The notes beneath the pieces are model-generated. The model did not search any database, was not told where the DNA came from, and was given only the letters and a program-made list of their open reading frames with translations. A program made the translations under genes and the position numbers. Below, one piece after another: positions 20,585 through 30,681 of a DNA stretch of 64,000 nt. Source of the DNA: Pantoea sp. 18069 (GTDB lineage Bacteria > Pseudomonadota > Gammaproteobacteria > Burkholderiales > Burkholderiaceae_C); assembly GCF_902706035.1 (NCBI RefSeq), contig NZ_CACSJA010000019.1, forward strand, positions 1-64,000, given 5' to 3'. The stretch's first letter is position 1, and the number at the start of each line of letters is the position of its first letter.

Positions 20585-22275
20585 CGGACATCGCCAGCCT
20601 GCTCATGCCGCACCTGATGCTGGCCCCCATTGCGCTGCCCATGCTGACCGCAGCGGTAATGCTGCTGATGCGCGAAGAACAGCAGCGCCTCAAGCTCGGC
20701 CTCAATATCCTGTCGACCCTGGTCGGACTGCTGATCGCCATCGCCCTGCTCGGCTGGACCGACCAGGCCGGCGCGCCGGTGACCATGGGCGTGTACCTGC
20801 CGGGCAACTGGCCCGCGCCGTTCGGCATTTCGCTGGCGCTCGACCGGCTGTCGGCGATGATGCTGCTGGTGACCAGCATCGTCGCGCTGGCCTCCATCGT
20901 CTTCGCCGCCGTGCGCTGGCACCGCGCCGGCGTGCACTTCCACCCGCTGTTCCAGTTCCAGCTGATGGGTCTCGCAGGCGCGTTCCTCACGGCCGACCTG
21001 TTCAACCTGTTCGTGTTTTTCGAGATCACGCTCGCAGCCTCCTATGGCTTGCTGCTGCACGGCTCGGGCCGCGCGCGCATCCAGTCGGGCCTGCACTACA
21101 TCGCGATCAACCTCGCCGCGTCGTCGCTGCTGCTGATCGGCGTGTCCATGCTTTACGGCATCACCGGCACGCTCAACATGGCCGACCTGGCCAGCGCCAT
21201 TCCGCATGTCGATGCCGCCGATCGCGGGCTGCTGCACGCAGCTGCGTCGATTCTGGCGATGGCGTTCCTGATCAAGGCCGCGATGTGGCCGCTGAACTTC
21301 TGGCTGGTGCCGGCATACAGCGCGGCCACCGCCCCCGTGGGCGCACTGTTTGCGCTGATGACCAAGCTCGGCGTCTACACGGTGCTGCGTCTGTGGACTT
21401 TGATGTTCAGCAGCCAGGCCGGTGATTCCGCGCTGTTTGGCAGCGTCTGGCTGATGTGCGGCGGCATGCTGACCATGGTCTTCGGCGCCATCGGCATGCT
21501 GGGCTCGCAGCGGCTGACGAATCTGGCCGGCTATGCCGCCATTCTGTCCTCGGGTACCCTGCTCGCGGCAGCGGGCTTTGGCCAGAACCTGCTGACGGCC
21601 GGAGTGCTCTACTACCTGCCCAGCTCGACGCTGGCCGTGGCTGCACTGTTCCTGCTCGCCGACCTGATCGACCGCTGGCGCAATGCGGGCGCGCGCACCG
21701 CGCCCTATGAGGATGACGAAGCGCCGTTCCTCAACGCCGAACTGGTGCCGACCACCGGCCTGAACCTCGACGAGGACGAGGAAGTGCTGATCGGCCGGGT
21801 CATTCCCGCGGCCGCGGCTTTCCTGGGCCTGGCATTCATGGTCTGTACGCTGGTCATCACCGGCCTGCCGCCGCTGTCGGGCTTCGTCGGCAAGATCGCG
21901 ATGCTCAATGCCTTGCTGAACCCGCTGGGCGTAGGCTCCTCCGCAGGCTACCAGCCGGACGTCTGGGGCTGGACCCTGCTGACGCTGCTGATAGCCACCG
22001 GCCTTGTGGGCTCGATCGCACTGATCCGCGTAGGCATGCGCCATTTCTGGGCCAGCCACGACCGCAACACGCCGCAACTGCGCGTGGCCGAAGGCCTGCC
22101 GATCGCCGCGCTGCTGCTGTGCTGCGTTGCCATGACGGTGCAGGCCGGCCCGGTGATGCGCTACATGCAAAACGCGGCCGATGCGCTGCATTCGCCGGGC
22201 ACCTATATCCACGGCGTGCTCACGCAGCCGCCCGTGCCCAATCCCGCGCCCATTCTGCCCAAGGAGCAGCCATGA
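20581..22275 (+). CDS. phaD: Mrp/Pha antiporter subunit D
   Basis: This 564-residue NuoN/NuoM-like subunit has about 14 membrane helices. Conserved elements include DLFNLFVFFEITLAASYGLL with its membrane Glu, FLIKAAMWPLNFWLVPAYSA with the Lys, and ITGLPPLSGFVGKIAML. It is the second proton-pumping-type subunit. A hydrophilic acidic loop (about 365-400, with NLDEDEEVLIG) is longer than in many homologues. It overlaps both neighbours by 4 bp. Confidence 0.95.
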   Translation: MTDIASLLMPHLMLAPIALPMLTAAVMLLMREEQQRLKLGLNILSTLVGLLIAIALLGWTDQAGAPVTMGVYLPGNWPAPFGISLALDRLSAMMLLVTSIVALASIVFAAVRWHRAGVHFHPLFQFQLMGLAGAFLTADLFNLFVFFEITLAASYGLLLHGSGRARIQSGLHYIAINLAASSLLLIGVSMLYGITGTLNMADLASAIPHVDAADRGLLHAAASILAMAFLIKAAMWPLNFWLVPAYSAATAPVGALFALMTKLGVYTVLRLWTLMFSSQAGDSALFGSVWLMCGGMLTMVFGAIGMLGSQRLTNLAGYAAILSSGTLLAAAGFGQNLLTAGVLYYLPSSTLAVAALFLLADLIDRWRNAGARTAPYEDDEAPFLNAELVPTTGLNLDEDEEVLIGRVIPAAAAFLGLAFMVCTLVITGLPPLSGFVGKIAMLNALLNPLGVGSSAGYQPDVWGWTLLTLLIATGLVGSIALIRVGMRHFWASHDRNTPQLRVAEGLPIAALLLCCVAMTVQAGPVMRYMQNAADALHSPGTYIHGVLTQPPVPNPAPILPKEQP

Positions 22276-22760
22276 AACGCCTGCTGCCCGCGCCACTGCT
22301 GTCCGTGGCACTGTTCCTGCTCTGGCTGCTGCTCAACCAGTCGCTCGGTGCAGGCCATATCCTGCTGGGCGCCATTCTCGGGCTGCTGATTCCCGTGCTG
22401 CTGCGCGGCCTGCGGCCCCTGCCGGTGCGCATCCGCCATCCGCTGACCATTCTGCGGCTGGCCTTCACCGTGGTCTATGACACTTCGGTGTCCAATCTCA
22501 CGGTGGTGCGCTTTTTGCTGTTTCCGTCGTTTCGCAAGCACAGCGCGGATTTCGTGCACATTCCGCTCGAGCTGCGCGACCCGAACGCGCTGGCCGTGCT
22601 GGCGATGATCGTCTGCATCACGCCCGGAACGTCCTGGGCCGAGCTGTCGCGCGATCGCTCGGTATTGCTGCTGCATGCGCTCGAAGTCGGTGATGCCCAG
22701 GAAATCATCGACCACATCAAGACCCGCTACGAGCGCCCCCTGATGGAGATTTTTGAATGA
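22272..22760 (+). CDS. phaE: Mrp/Pha antiporter subunit E
   Basis: This 162-residue membrane protein has two to three N-terminal helices and a cytoplasmic C-terminal domain. Family signatures are ILRLAFTVVYDTSVSNLTV and IVCITPGTSWAELS. Subunit E is essential for assembly or activity in studied Mrp complexes. The ATG at 22272 overlaps the phaD stop, and its own stop overlaps phaF (ATGA). Confidence 0.93.
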   Translation: MKRLLPAPLLSVALFLLWLLLNQSLGAGHILLGAILGLLIPVLLRGLRPLPVRIRHPLTILRLAFTVVYDTSVSNLTVVRFLLFPSFRKHSADFVHIPLELRDPNALAVLAMIVCITPGTSWAELSRDRSVLLLHALEVGDAQEIIDHIKTRYERPLMEIFE

Positions 22761-23035
22761 GCCCGTATTTCGTCTGGGCGCTTTCCCTGGCGCTGTTTTT
22801 GCTGGTCACGGCCATGCTCTGTGCGCTGTACCGCCTGCTCAAGGGGCCCGCGGCCCAGGATCGCGTGCTCGCGCTCGACTGCATGTACACCATAGGCATG
22901 CTCGCCATGCTGGTGCTGGGCATCATGTACAGCAGCACCGATTACTTCGAGGCCGCATTGCTGATCGCGCTGTTCGGCTGCATCAGCTCGACGGCCATGG
23001 CCAAGTTCCTGCTGCGTGGGGAAGTCATCGAATGA
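22757..23035 (+). CDS. phaF: Mrp/Pha antiporter subunit F
   Basis: This 92-residue protein has three predicted membrane helices and the motif LYRLLKGPAAQDRVLALDCM, typical of MrpF/MnhF. In Bacillus, MrpF has been linked to cholate efflux as well as antiport assembly. It overlaps phaE and phaG by 4 bp each. Confidence 0.93.
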   Translation: MSPYFVWALSLALFLLVTAMLCALYRLLKGPAAQDRVLALDCMYTIGMLAMLVLGIMYSSTDYFEAALLIALFGCISSTAMAKFLLRGEVIE

Positions 23036-23418
23036 ACGAAGTGATGATTCCGCTGTGGGCCCAGGCCATCGTCGGCGTGCTGGTGGTCGCCGGCGCCATG
23101 ATCGCGCTGCTCGGCGCGCTCGGGCTGGTGCGGCTCAAGAGCTATTTCGAGCGCGTGCACTCGCCGTCCATCATCGCCACGCTGGCCTGCTGGTGCATCA
23201 TGCACGCGACGGTGCTGTTCTTCTCGGTGATGGAGCAGCGCCTGGCGCTGCACGCACTGCTGATCGCCGTGTTCATTTCGGTGACCGTGCCGATCACGAC
23301 GATTTTCCTGATGCGCGCTGCGCTGTTTCGCGCGCGCCGCACCGCCCAGAACGTGCCGCCGGCCGTGAGCCGCGTGGTCTCCAGCGACCCGGCCGACAAC
23401 GTCGAAAACCGTTATTGA
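23032..23418 (+). CDS. phaG: Mrp/Pha antiporter subunit G
   Basis: This 128-residue protein has three membrane helices, with GALGLVRLKSYFERVHSPSI and FISVTVPITTIFLMRAALFR as the MrpG pattern. It is the last of the six antiporter genes. ATG at 23032 overlaps the phaF stop. crcB follows after 23 bp, so the fluoride channel may be on the same transcript. Confidence 0.92.
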   Translation: MNEVMIPLWAQAIVGVLVVAGAMIALLGALGLVRLKSYFERVHSPSIIATLACWCIMHATVLFFSVMEQRLALHALLIAVFISVTVPITTIFLMRAALFRARRTAQNVPPAVSRVVSSDPADNVENRY

Positions 23419-23441
23419 TTCTGCCCGGCAGATTTGCGGCC

Positions 23442-23825
23442 ATGCTGCCTGTTCTTGCGATCTGCATCGGCGCCTGCCTAGGCGCACTGGCCCGCTGGCG
23501 TCTGGGCCTGTGGCTCAGTGTGCCGCATGGCCTGCCCTGGGGCACGCTGGCCGCCAACCTCATCGGCGGCTACCTGATAGGCGTGTGCATCGCCGCCTTC
23601 GATGCACTGCCGCACCTCGATCCGGCCTGGCGGCTGGCCCTGGTGACCGGCTTCCTTGGCGCGCTGACCACTTTCTCGAGTTTCTCGGCCGAAGTCGTCG
23701 CCATGCTGCAGCACCAGCGCTATGGCGCGGCACTGGGCTGGACCAGCCTGCACATGCTCGGTTCGCTGGCAATGACGGTGGCCGGCCTGGCCAGCGCCCA
23801 GGCACTGTGGCCGCGCGCTGCCTGA
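23442..23825 (+). CDS. crcB: fluoride ion channel/exporter CrcB
   Basis: This 127-residue four-helix protein carries the Fluc signatures GALARWRLGLW, GTLAANLIGGYLIG (with the pore Asn) and the break motif GFLGALTTFSSFSAE. Two copies assemble antiparallel into a dual-pore fluoride channel that prevents toxic accumulation. It follows the antiporter operon by 23 bp; no fluoride-riboswitch-like leader is evident in that gap. ATG at 23442 gives the standard length. Confidence 0.93.
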   Translation: MLPVLAICIGACLGALARWRLGLWLSVPHGLPWGTLAANLIGGYLIGVCIAAFDALPHLDPAWRLALVTGFLGALTTFSSFSAEVVAMLQHQRYGAALGWTSLHMLGSLAMTVAGLASAQALWPRAA

Positions 23826-23945
23826 TTGCTGCAGCCAGCCCAAAGCTATGAGTTTGTGAGCGTATAGTGGATCCAGCAGCATGCACGCTGCGGACTTCAT
23901 CGTGGTGTCCGACGCCACCCGCGCTTTTACTTCGCTCGAGGCTAC

Positions 23946-24821
23946 ATGCAAATTTCCAATCCCCTGTCTGAAACCGACCTCGCCGATGCCTGGGCCCAGC
24001 TGCATGACCAGGCGCACAACGGTGCGGTCCTGCAAGCCAACTCCCATCGGCTGGCCTTTGCCGACCCGGAATTCATGTTCCGGCGCGAAACCCGCGGCAT
24101 CCGCATGCAGCTCGAACTGCTCAAGCCCGACGTCGCGCAGCAAGAGCGCGGCATAGAACACACGATTGTGGTCTACGGCAGCGCTCGCTTCGTCGATCCC
24201 GAACAGGCCGCAAGCCAGCTCGAGGAGGCGCAGGCCAGCGGCGACGCCGAGCGCATTGCCCAGGCCCGCCAGGCCGTGCGCAACGCCCAGCGCTACGACC
24301 AGGCGCGACAGTTCGCGCGCATTGTCGCCACCGACAGCCTCAAGCAGCTGCCGCAGGAACGCCTGTACATCTGCACCGGCGGCGGCCCGGGCATCATGGA
24401 AGCCGCGAACCGCGGCGCCCACGACGTCGGCGTGCCCAACATCGGCATGAACATCGCCCTGCCCCACGAGCAGAACGGCAACCGCTTCATCACGCCCGAC
24501 CTGAGCTTCAAGTTCCACTACTTTGCGCTGCGCAAGATGCATTTCATGATGCGCGCCAAGGCGCTGGTCGCCTTCCCCGGCGGCTTTGGCACGCTCGACG
24601 AGCTGTTCGAGGTGCTCACGCTGGTGCAGACCAGCAAGAGCCGGGGCGTGCCCGTGATCCTGTTCGGCAGCGAGTTCTGGAAGAAGCTGATCAACTTCGA
24701 ACTGCTGATCGAGGAGGGCACGATCTCCAGAAAGGACCTGGCCCTGTTCCACTACACGGACGACCCGGCCGAAGCCTGGGCGCTGATCAAGAAGCACTAC
24801 GAGATCGGCGAGAAAACGTAA
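23946..24821 (+). CDS. LOG-family nucleotide phosphoribohydrolase-like protein
   Basis: This 291-residue protein carries the LOG/lysine-decarboxylase-like signature pair: a glycine-rich CTGGGPGIMEAANRGAHDVG and PGGFGTLDELFEVLT (the PGGxGTxxE motif with the catalytic Glu). LOG enzymes remove ribose phosphate from nucleoside monophosphates, including cytokinin ribotides. Longer bacterial members such as this, with about 90 extra N-terminal residues, are often annotated only as TIGR00730 family. The true substrate is uncertain. It is transcribed convergently with the MFS gene. Confidence 0.88.
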   Translation: MQISNPLSETDLADAWAQLHDQAHNGAVLQANSHRLAFADPEFMFRRETRGIRMQLELLKPDVAQQERGIEHTIVVYGSARFVDPEQAASQLEEAQASGDAERIAQARQAVRNAQRYDQARQFARIVATDSLKQLPQERLYICTGGGPGIMEAANRGAHDVGVPNIGMNIALPHEQNGNRFITPDLSFKFHYFALRKMHFMMRAKALVAFPGGFGTLDELFEVLTLVQTSKSRGVPVILFGSEFWKKLINFELLIEEGTISRKDLALFHYTDDPAEAWALIKKHYEIGEKT

Positions 24822-24823
24822 CC

Positions 24824-24960
24824 CCCCCCTGAGCCGCTTCGCCCTGGGCGGGCCCCGGCTTCCCCCTCTCACCCTTCGGTGGAGGGGGGCGCCTGGCTAG
24901 GGGCGACAGCCTCGCTGCGGGGCGGCCCTTGCTCGCTGTCCCCGCGCTGGGGCACGCCAG
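24824..24960. repeat. GC-rich intergenic repeat with hairpin
   Basis: Between convergent genes lies a C/G-rich stretch with a C6-T / A-G6 type hairpin (24862-24888; inner ACC/GGT pair, CTTC loop). From general familiarity, similar sequence recurs between genes in Comamonadaceae. No coding potential is seen. It may act as a bidirectional transcription or processing barrier. Confidence 0.45.
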
Positions 24961-24982
24961 TTTCATGGCTGCGCGCGAAACA

Positions 24983-26182
24983 CTAGCGCGGCAATTGTGG
25001 CGGCGTGTCGTCCACGAGGGACGGCGTACCCATGCGCCAGGCCGCGCGCACGCCGCAGCATACGCCCGCGCCCACGGTCCAGAACAGCGCCGAGATGCCG
25101 ATCACGCCACCGGCCGCACCAAACAGCATGGGCATGGCCACGCTCGAGGCATTGATCACCATCAGCCGCAGCCCCAGCGCCTCGCCCTGGCGATGCTGGG
25201 GCGTGATCTGGTGCAGCATGCTCATCACCATGGGCTGGACCGAGCCCAGCGAAAAGCCCAGCAGCACCGAGCACACGCCCATGGTCAGCGGACTTTGCAT
25301 GAACGGGTAGATCACGAAGATGCAGGCCGTGGCCGCCATCGCCGACGCGATCACCGCGCCTTCGCGCAGGCGGTCGGCAATCAGCGGCATCAGCAGGCGC
25401 ACGGCAGCGGCCGCCACGGCGAACAGGCCCAGCAGCGTGCCGATGACCGAGGCGCTCATGCCGCGTTCGTGGCCCAGCAGCGGCAGCACGAAAGTGTGCA
25501 CATCCCAACTCGCGGACTGCACCCAGTTGACGACCAGCACGGTACGGAATGCCGGGTCGTTGAGCAGGTCCCAGGCGCGCTGGCCGCTGGGCTGCGCGGG
25601 CGCGGGCATGCGCGGCGTTTCCGCGGTCTTGCGGATCCAGAACCAGGCACAGATCGGGCTCAGGGCGAGCAGGCCGAAGGCCACGCGATACCCCGAGATC
25701 GGGCTGTCCCCGAATGTCGCATGGTCGATCATCAGGCCCGTGAAGAACGGCCCGACGAAGTTGGCGAACGCCGGCCCTATGGCCAGCCAGCTGAAGACCC
25801 TCTTGAGCTGCGCGGGCTCGTGCGTGGCGCGGCCCACATGGCGCTGCACGGCGATCACCACAATGCCCGAACCGCCGCCGGTGCACAGCGCCGCGAAGCA
25901 CAGCACGGGAAAGCTTGGAAACAGCATGGCCGCCGCGCAGCCGGCGCTGGCCATCAGCATGCCGATGAAGAACGGCCGGCGCAGGCCGTGGCGGTCGGCA
26001 AACCGGCCCGCGGGCAGCGCGAGAAACACCTGGGTCAGCGCGAACAGCGCCAGCAGCACGCCGACTGCGGGTGCGCTATAGCCCTGCTTGAGCGCGAGCA
26101 GCGGCGCGGCCAGCCGCACGCCGGCCATGGTGGCGTGCACCAGGACCTGCGACCCGATGACCTTGAACAGCGCAGCGTTCAT
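24983..26182 (-). CDS. MFS transporter
   Basis: This 399-residue major facilitator has about 12 membrane segments and the loop 2-3 motif GRFADRHGLRRPFFIG (variant of GxLaDrxGrRxxl). A weaker repeat, PLIADRLREGAVI, occurs in the second half. Substrate cannot be told from sequence; the drug or small-molecule exporter class is most similar. The ATG overlaps the rmuC stop by 4 bp, so the two genes are translationally linked, although no functional link is known. Confidence 0.88.
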   Translation of the reverse strand: MNAALFKVIGSQVLVHATMAGVRLAAPLLALKQGYSAPAVGVLLALFALTQVFLALPAGRFADRHGLRRPFFIGMLMASAGCAAAMLFPSFPVLCFAALCTGGGSGIVVIAVQRHVGRATHEPAQLKRVFSWLAIGPAFANFVGPFFTGLMIDHATFGDSPISGYRVAFGLLALSPICAWFWIRKTAETPRMPAPAQPSGQRAWDLLNDPAFRTVLVVNWVQSASWDVHTFVLPLLGHERGMSASVIGTLLGLFAVAAAAVRLLMPLIADRLREGAVIASAMAATACIFVIYPFMQSPLTMGVCSVLLGFSLGSVQPMVMSMLHQITPQHRQGEALGLRLMVINASSVAMPMLFGAAGGVIGISALFWTVGAGVCCGVRAAWRMGTPSLVDDTPPQLPR

Positions 26183-27774
26183 TGCGAGCTGCCCGGCAGC
26201 TCGGCGTCGGTCTCGATATCGTCCGTGTCGGACAGGCCCAGCACCGCGATGGTCGGGGCCTGGGGCACGGGCAGGTCCTGCACGTCGCGCAGCTTGCGCT
26301 GGATGGCGCGCGTGCGCACGCCCACTTCATCGAACTTGCGCGCCGCGGCATCGATCGATTTCTTGGTCGCGGCGACCACTTCGCCGAACTTCGCGAACTC
26401 GGTCTTGACCGCGCCCAGCAGCCCCCAGACTTCCGAAGAGCGCTGCTCGATGGCCAGCGTCTTGAAGCCCATCTGCAGGCTGTTGAGCATGGCCGCGAGA
26501 TTGGCCGGCCCGGTGATCATCACGCGGCAGTCGTTCTGGATTGCTTCGACCAGGCCGGGACGGCGCATGACTTCGGCGAACAGGCCTTCGGTAGGCAGGT
26601 ACAGGATGGCGAAATCGGTGGTGTGCGGCGGCGACACGTACTTGGCGTAGATCTTCTTCGCCTCGAACTTCATCGAGGTCTCGAAGGCCAGGCCCGCGCT
26701 TTGCATCAGCGCCTTGTCGGCCGCGTCCTGCGCGTCCATGAGCCGCTGGTAATGCTCGACCGGGTACTTGGCGTCGATGGGCAGCCAGACCGGCTGGTCG
26801 TCGGCCTGGCCCGGCAGCCGGATCGCGAACTCCACGAGTTCGTCGCTGCCCGGCACGGTCTTGACGTTGCGCGCGTACTGCGCGGGCGTGAGCACGTTCT
26901 CGATGATCGCGCCCAGCTGCATTTCGCCCCAGGTGCCGCGCGACTTCACATTGGTCATCACGCGCTTGAGGTCGCCCACGCTGCCGGCCAGCGTCTGCAT
27001 CTCGCCCAGGCCCTTGTGCACCTGCTCGAGCCGGTCGCTGACCAGCTTGAAGGATTCGCCCAGGCGCTGCTCCAGCGTTGCATGCAGTTTTTCGTCCACG
27101 GTGCGGCGCATTTCCTCGAGCTTGGCCGAGTTGTCGGCCTGGATGGCCGCGAGCCGCTCGTTGAGCGCGCTGCGCAGCTGCTCGGCGCTGCTCTGGCTGC
27201 CCTGCACCAGGCCCGAGAGCTGCTGCGTCACGGCGTCCTGCAGCACACCGAACTGGTGGCGGATCTGGTGGCCATTGCCCTCGAGCTGGTCCCTGAGCGC
27301 CGTCGACATGGCCGTGAGCTGGCTTTGCACATCGCCCTTGAGCGAGTCGAGCGTGCCGCGCGTGGCTTCAGCCAGGGCCTCGAAGCGCTGCTGTATGCGC
27401 TGCTCGAACAGGCTTGCGCTGTCGGCCATGGCCTGGCGTGAGCGCGTGCTTTCACCCGTGAGCGCGGCCGTGGTCGCCGTCAGTTCGCTGCGAAAGCCCG
27501 CAAGCGCCTCGCCCAGCGTGGCGCGCGTCGCATCGGCATCGACGCGGGCCTGGGCCAGTTGCGCACGCAGTTGCTGCCCCATGCTTTCGAGCGCGCCATC
27601 GTTTCTCGCAATCGCCAGCTGCGTGGCCTGCATGCTGCGCTCCAGCGCCTGTAGCTGGCTTTGCAGATCCGCGAGATCTTGCGCGCCGTTGTCCTGGCGG
27701 CGCAGCAAGGCCAGGATTTGCAAAACCACCACCAGCGCCAGGGCTGCGAGCACGACAAGGGATTCGAGGGACAA
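26179..27774 (-). CDS. rmuC: DNA recombination protein RmuC
   Basis: This 531-residue protein has an N-terminal membrane anchor (about 5-24), a long coiled coil (about 30-270) and the C-terminal RmuC nuclease-like domain, with GTWGEMQLGAIIENVL and LPIDAKYPVEHYQRL (the conserved DAK of the restriction-endonuclease-like fold). RmuC limits inversions at short repeats in E. coli and has been linked to phage defence. The frame has no ATG near its start: TTG at 27774 is used here, a GTG eight codons later is the alternative, and an in-frame stop lies three codons upstream. Confidence 0.92.
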   Translation of the reverse strand: MSLESLVVLAALALVVVLQILALLRRQDNGAQDLADLQSQLQALERSMQATQLAIARNDGALESMGQQLRAQLAQARVDADATRATLGEALAGFRSELTATTAALTGESTRSRQAMADSASLFEQRIQQRFEALAEATRGTLDSLKGDVQSQLTAMSTALRDQLEGNGHQIRHQFGVLQDAVTQQLSGLVQGSQSSAEQLRSALNERLAAIQADNSAKLEEMRRTVDEKLHATLEQRLGESFKLVSDRLEQVHKGLGEMQTLAGSVGDLKRVMTNVKSRGTWGEMQLGAIIENVLTPAQYARNVKTVPGSDELVEFAIRLPGQADDQPVWLPIDAKYPVEHYQRLMDAQDAADKALMQSAGLAFETSMKFEAKKIYAKYVSPPHTTDFAILYLPTEGLFAEVMRRPGLVEAIQNDCRVMITGPANLAAMLNSLQMGFKTLAIEQRSSEVWGLLGAVKTEFAKFGEVVAATKKSIDAAARKFDEVGVRTRAIQRKLRDVQDLPVPQAPTIAVLGLSDTDDIETDAELPGSSQ

Positions 27775-27939
27775 AGTGATGCTTCAAAAAAAGAGGGGCG
27801 CCGCGCAGCGCTCCGGAACGCCAAGGACGGGCACCCGGTCAGCCCGGCCGCCCGCCACGCCATAGTGCGTGCCCGTGCGTGCTTGCGCACGATGCCCGCA
27901 GATTATCTGCGCTCTGTGGCGTCACTGCATCCAGTGCCG

Positions 27940-29355
27940 TCACAGAAACCAGATCCATGTCATGAGCACGAACAGCGGCAGCAGGATGCCGCCCGACCAC
28001 AGCATGTAGCCAAAGAAGCTGGGCATCTTCACGCCGCGGTCCTCGGCAATCGCCTTGACCATCAGGTTGGGTGCATTGCCGATGTAAGTGTTCGCGCCCA
28101 TGAACACCGCCCCGGCGGAAACCGCCGCCAGCGTAGGCGCCAGCGTGGTCATGAGCTGCTGCGGGTCGCCGCCCGCGGTGTTGAAGAACACCAGATAGGT
28201 CGGCGCATTGTCGAGGAACGACGACAGCGCGCCCGTGGCCCAGAAGTACATCGCCGGGTCGGGCGAGCCGTCGGCGCGCGTGACCGCGCGCACGATGGCG
28301 CCGAACGGCCCGTCGACGCCGGCCTTGAGCATGGCGATCACGGGAATGATGGTCAGGAAAATGCCGGCGAACAGCTTGGCGACTTCGGCCATCGGCGCCC
28401 AGCCGAACTGGTTGCGCCGATGCACATCCACGGGCGTGATGCGCAACGACACCCAGACCACGGCCAGCAGCCCCAGATCGCGCACCAGGCCCGGCAGGCC
28501 CACGGCCGTGCCGGCGATGTCGAACGCCACGTCCGATTTCCAGAAACCGCTGAGCAGCACCAGCGCGACGACCACGCCCAGCAGCGCGAAATTCGCCTTG
28601 CCGTCGAAGCCGAAACGCTCGGTGCTGTCGGCGGCTGCCGTCACGGGCAGCGTGCATTCGCCGGGGCTGCGCATGAACCAGCTGTCGAGCGCGAAGAACA
28701 GCACCAGCAGCGTGCCCACGAGGAACAGCGTCTGCGGCAAGATCTGCTGCAGCGTCCAGAAGAAATCCACGCCCTTGAGAAAGCCCAGGAACAGCGGTGG
28801 ATCACCCAGCGGCGTGAGCGAGCCACCCGCGTTGGAGACGATGAAGATGAAGAACACCACGATGTGCGCCGTGTGCTTGCGCCCTTCATTGGCGCGGATC
28901 AGCGGCCGGATCAGCAGCATCGACGCGCCGGTCGTGCCCATGAAGCTCGCGAGCACCGCGCCCGTGGCCAGGATGCCCGCATTGAGCGCCGGCGTGCCGC
29001 GCAGGTTGCCGCGGATGTAGATGCCGCCCGCAACCGTGAACAGCGCCAGCAGCAAGATCACGAACGGCAGGTATTCGGCCAGCAGCGCATGCACCAGGCT
29101 CACGCCCACGGCGCCCACACCGAACAGCGCCCCGAACGGCAGCACAAACGCCAGCGCCCAGCCCGCCGTGAGCTTGCCGAAGTGGTGGTGCCAGAAAAAC
29201 GGCGCGAACAGCGGCATCAGCGCGATCGACAGCAGCAGCCCGGCAAACGGCACGCCCCACCATACAGACAGCGCGCTGCCGTCGATGTCCGCCGCCAACG
29301 CCCAGCCCGGCAGGGCCGCCAATGCAGCCAGGGCTGCAGCACGCACGAGTTTCAT
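27940..29355 (-). CDS. CitMHS_2/UIT-type ion transporter, putative sodium:proton antiporter
   Basis: This 471-residue membrane protein has 11-13 helices and a cleavable-looking N-terminus (MKLVRAAALAALAALPGWALA). Signature segments SNAGGSLTPLGDPPLFLGFL and SSFLDNAPTYLVFFN match the arsB/NhaD-like ion-transporter superfamily, where two re-entrant loops carry the substrate. Members are annotated as sodium:proton antiporter or putative citrate transporter. It is 15 bp after pncB on the same strand. The pairing with the Mrp operon elsewhere in the window suggests ion homeostasis, but the substrate is not proven. Confidence 0.85.
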   Translation of the reverse strand: MKLVRAAALAALAALPGWALAADIDGSALSVWWGVPFAGLLLSIALMPLFAPFFWHHHFGKLTAGWALAFVLPFGALFGVGAVGVSLVHALLAEYLPFVILLLALFTVAGGIYIRGNLRGTPALNAGILATGAVLASFMGTTGASMLLIRPLIRANEGRKHTAHIVVFFIFIVSNAGGSLTPLGDPPLFLGFLKGVDFFWTLQQILPQTLFLVGTLLVLFFALDSWFMRSPGECTLPVTAAADSTERFGFDGKANFALLGVVVALVLLSGFWKSDVAFDIAGTAVGLPGLVRDLGLLAVVWVSLRITPVDVHRRNQFGWAPMAEVAKLFAGIFLTIIPVIAMLKAGVDGPFGAIVRAVTRADGSPDPAMYFWATGALSSFLDNAPTYLVFFNTAGGDPQQLMTTLAPTLAAVSAGAVFMGANTYIGNAPNLMVKAIAEDRGVKMPSFFGYMLWSGGILLPLFVLMTWIWFL

Positions 29356-29370
29356 GGAAAAAGTCCTGGT

Positions 29371-30579
29371 TCAGTTTGACGGAGCGATTTCAAACACCTG
29401 GCGCAGGTAGGCCAGGTACTTCTCGTCATCGCACATGCTCTTGCCCGGCGAGTCCGACAGCTTGGCCACGGGCTGGCCTGCGCAGCGCTTCATCTTGATC
29501 ACCACCTGCAAGGGCTCGTAGCCCAGGTCGTTGGTCAGATTGGTGCCTATGCCGAAGGCCAGCAGACAGCGCCCGCGAAAGCGCTCGAACAGCGCGATGG
29601 TGCGCGGAATGGTCAGCGCGTCGCTGAAGATCAGCGTCTTGGTCAGCGGGTCGACACGGTTGATGCGGTAATGCTCGAGCAGGCGCTCACCCCAGCTGAA
29701 CGGATCGCCGCTGTCGTGGCGCGCGCCATCGAACAGCTTGCAGAAATACAGGTCGAAGTCGCGCAGAAAGGCGCTCATGCCGTAGACGTCCGACAGCGCA
29801 ATGCCCAGATCGCCGCGGTATTCGCGCGCCCAGGATTCAAAGCCGAAGACCTGGCTGTCGCGCAGCCGCGGGCCCAGCGCCTGGCAGGCCTGCAGGTATT
29901 CATGGGCCATGGTGCCCAGCGGCGTCACGCCCAGCTTCATCGCATAGAGCACATTGCTGGTGCCGGCGAACTGGCCTTCGAGGCGGCTCGAGCCCGCGCT
30001 GCGCTCGCCCGTGCCCAGGCGCGCGCACAGCACGCGCAGCACTTCCTCGTGCCAGGCGCGGCTGAAGCGCCGGCGCGTGCCGTAATCGGCGATCTTCAGC
30101 GGCTCGAGCCCCGGCGCCTGCAACTGCAATACCTTCTCCTCGAGGCGCCGGCGGCCTTCGGGGAAGTCGGGCACTTTCTGCGTATTGCGGAAATACACCT
30201 CGTTGACGATGGCCAGCACCGGAATCTCGAACAGGATGGTGTGCAGCCAGGGCCCGCGTATCGTGATGTCGATCTCGCCATTGGGCAGGCCGGTCACTTC
30301 AATGTATTTCTCATTGAGGCGAAACAGGCCCAGGAAATCGACGAAGTCGCTCTTGATGAAGCGCAGGCCGCTGAGATAGGCGAGCTCCGCGTCGCGGAAC
30401 TGCAGATCGCAAAGGCAGCGGATTTCCTCGCGGATCTCGTTCACATAGGGCGCCAGTTGCACGCCCGGATTGCGGCACTTGAAGCGGTATTCGACCTGCG
30501 CACTCGGAAACTGGTGCAACACCACCTGCATCATGGTGAACTTGTACAGGTCGGTGTCGAGCAAACTGGTGATGATCAT
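29371..30579 (-). CDS. pncB: nicotinate phosphoribosyltransferase
   Basis: This 402-residue enzyme of the NAD salvage pathway makes nicotinate mononucleotide from nicotinate, PRPP and ATP. Family features include the N-terminal [17 protein letters not shown], the phosphorylatable-His region with [20 protein letters not shown], and [23 protein letters not shown] at 30579 is preferred over the in-frame TTG two codons upstream. It is upstream of the CitMHS_2-type transporter with a short gap. Confidence 0.95.
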   Translation of the reverse strand: MIITSLLDTDLYKFTMMQVVLHQFPSAQVEYRFKCRNPGVQLAPYVNEIREEIRCLCDLQFRDAELAYLSGLRFIKSDFVDFLGLFRLNEKYIEVTGLPNGEIDITIRGPWLHTILFEIPVLAIVNEVYFRNTQKVPDFPEGRRRLEEKVLQLQAPGLEPLKIADYGTRRRFSRAWHEEVLRVLCARLGTGERSAGSSRLEGQFAGTSNVLYAMKLGVTPLGTMAHEYLQACQALGPRLRDSQVFGFESWAREYRGDLGIALSDVYGMSAFLRDFDLYFCKLFDGARHDSGDPFSWGERLLEHYRINRVDPLTKTLIFSDALTIPRTIALFERFRGRCLLAFGIGTNLTNDLGYEPLQVVIKMKRCAGQPVAKLSDSPGKSMCDDEKYLAYLRQVFEIAPSN

Positions 30580-30681
30580 GGGCAAGACAGGGGACGGGGC
30601 CCGAGCCGGCAGTGGCTGGCGTCCTACAGTGTAGGCGATCCCCTTGCCATTGCCGGCCAGCGTGTGCCGCTGCAGACGGTG

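Noticed and set aside
23419..23441. Fluoride riboswitch in front of crcB
   Set aside because: The gap is only 23 bp and lacks the conserved pseudoknot sequence.
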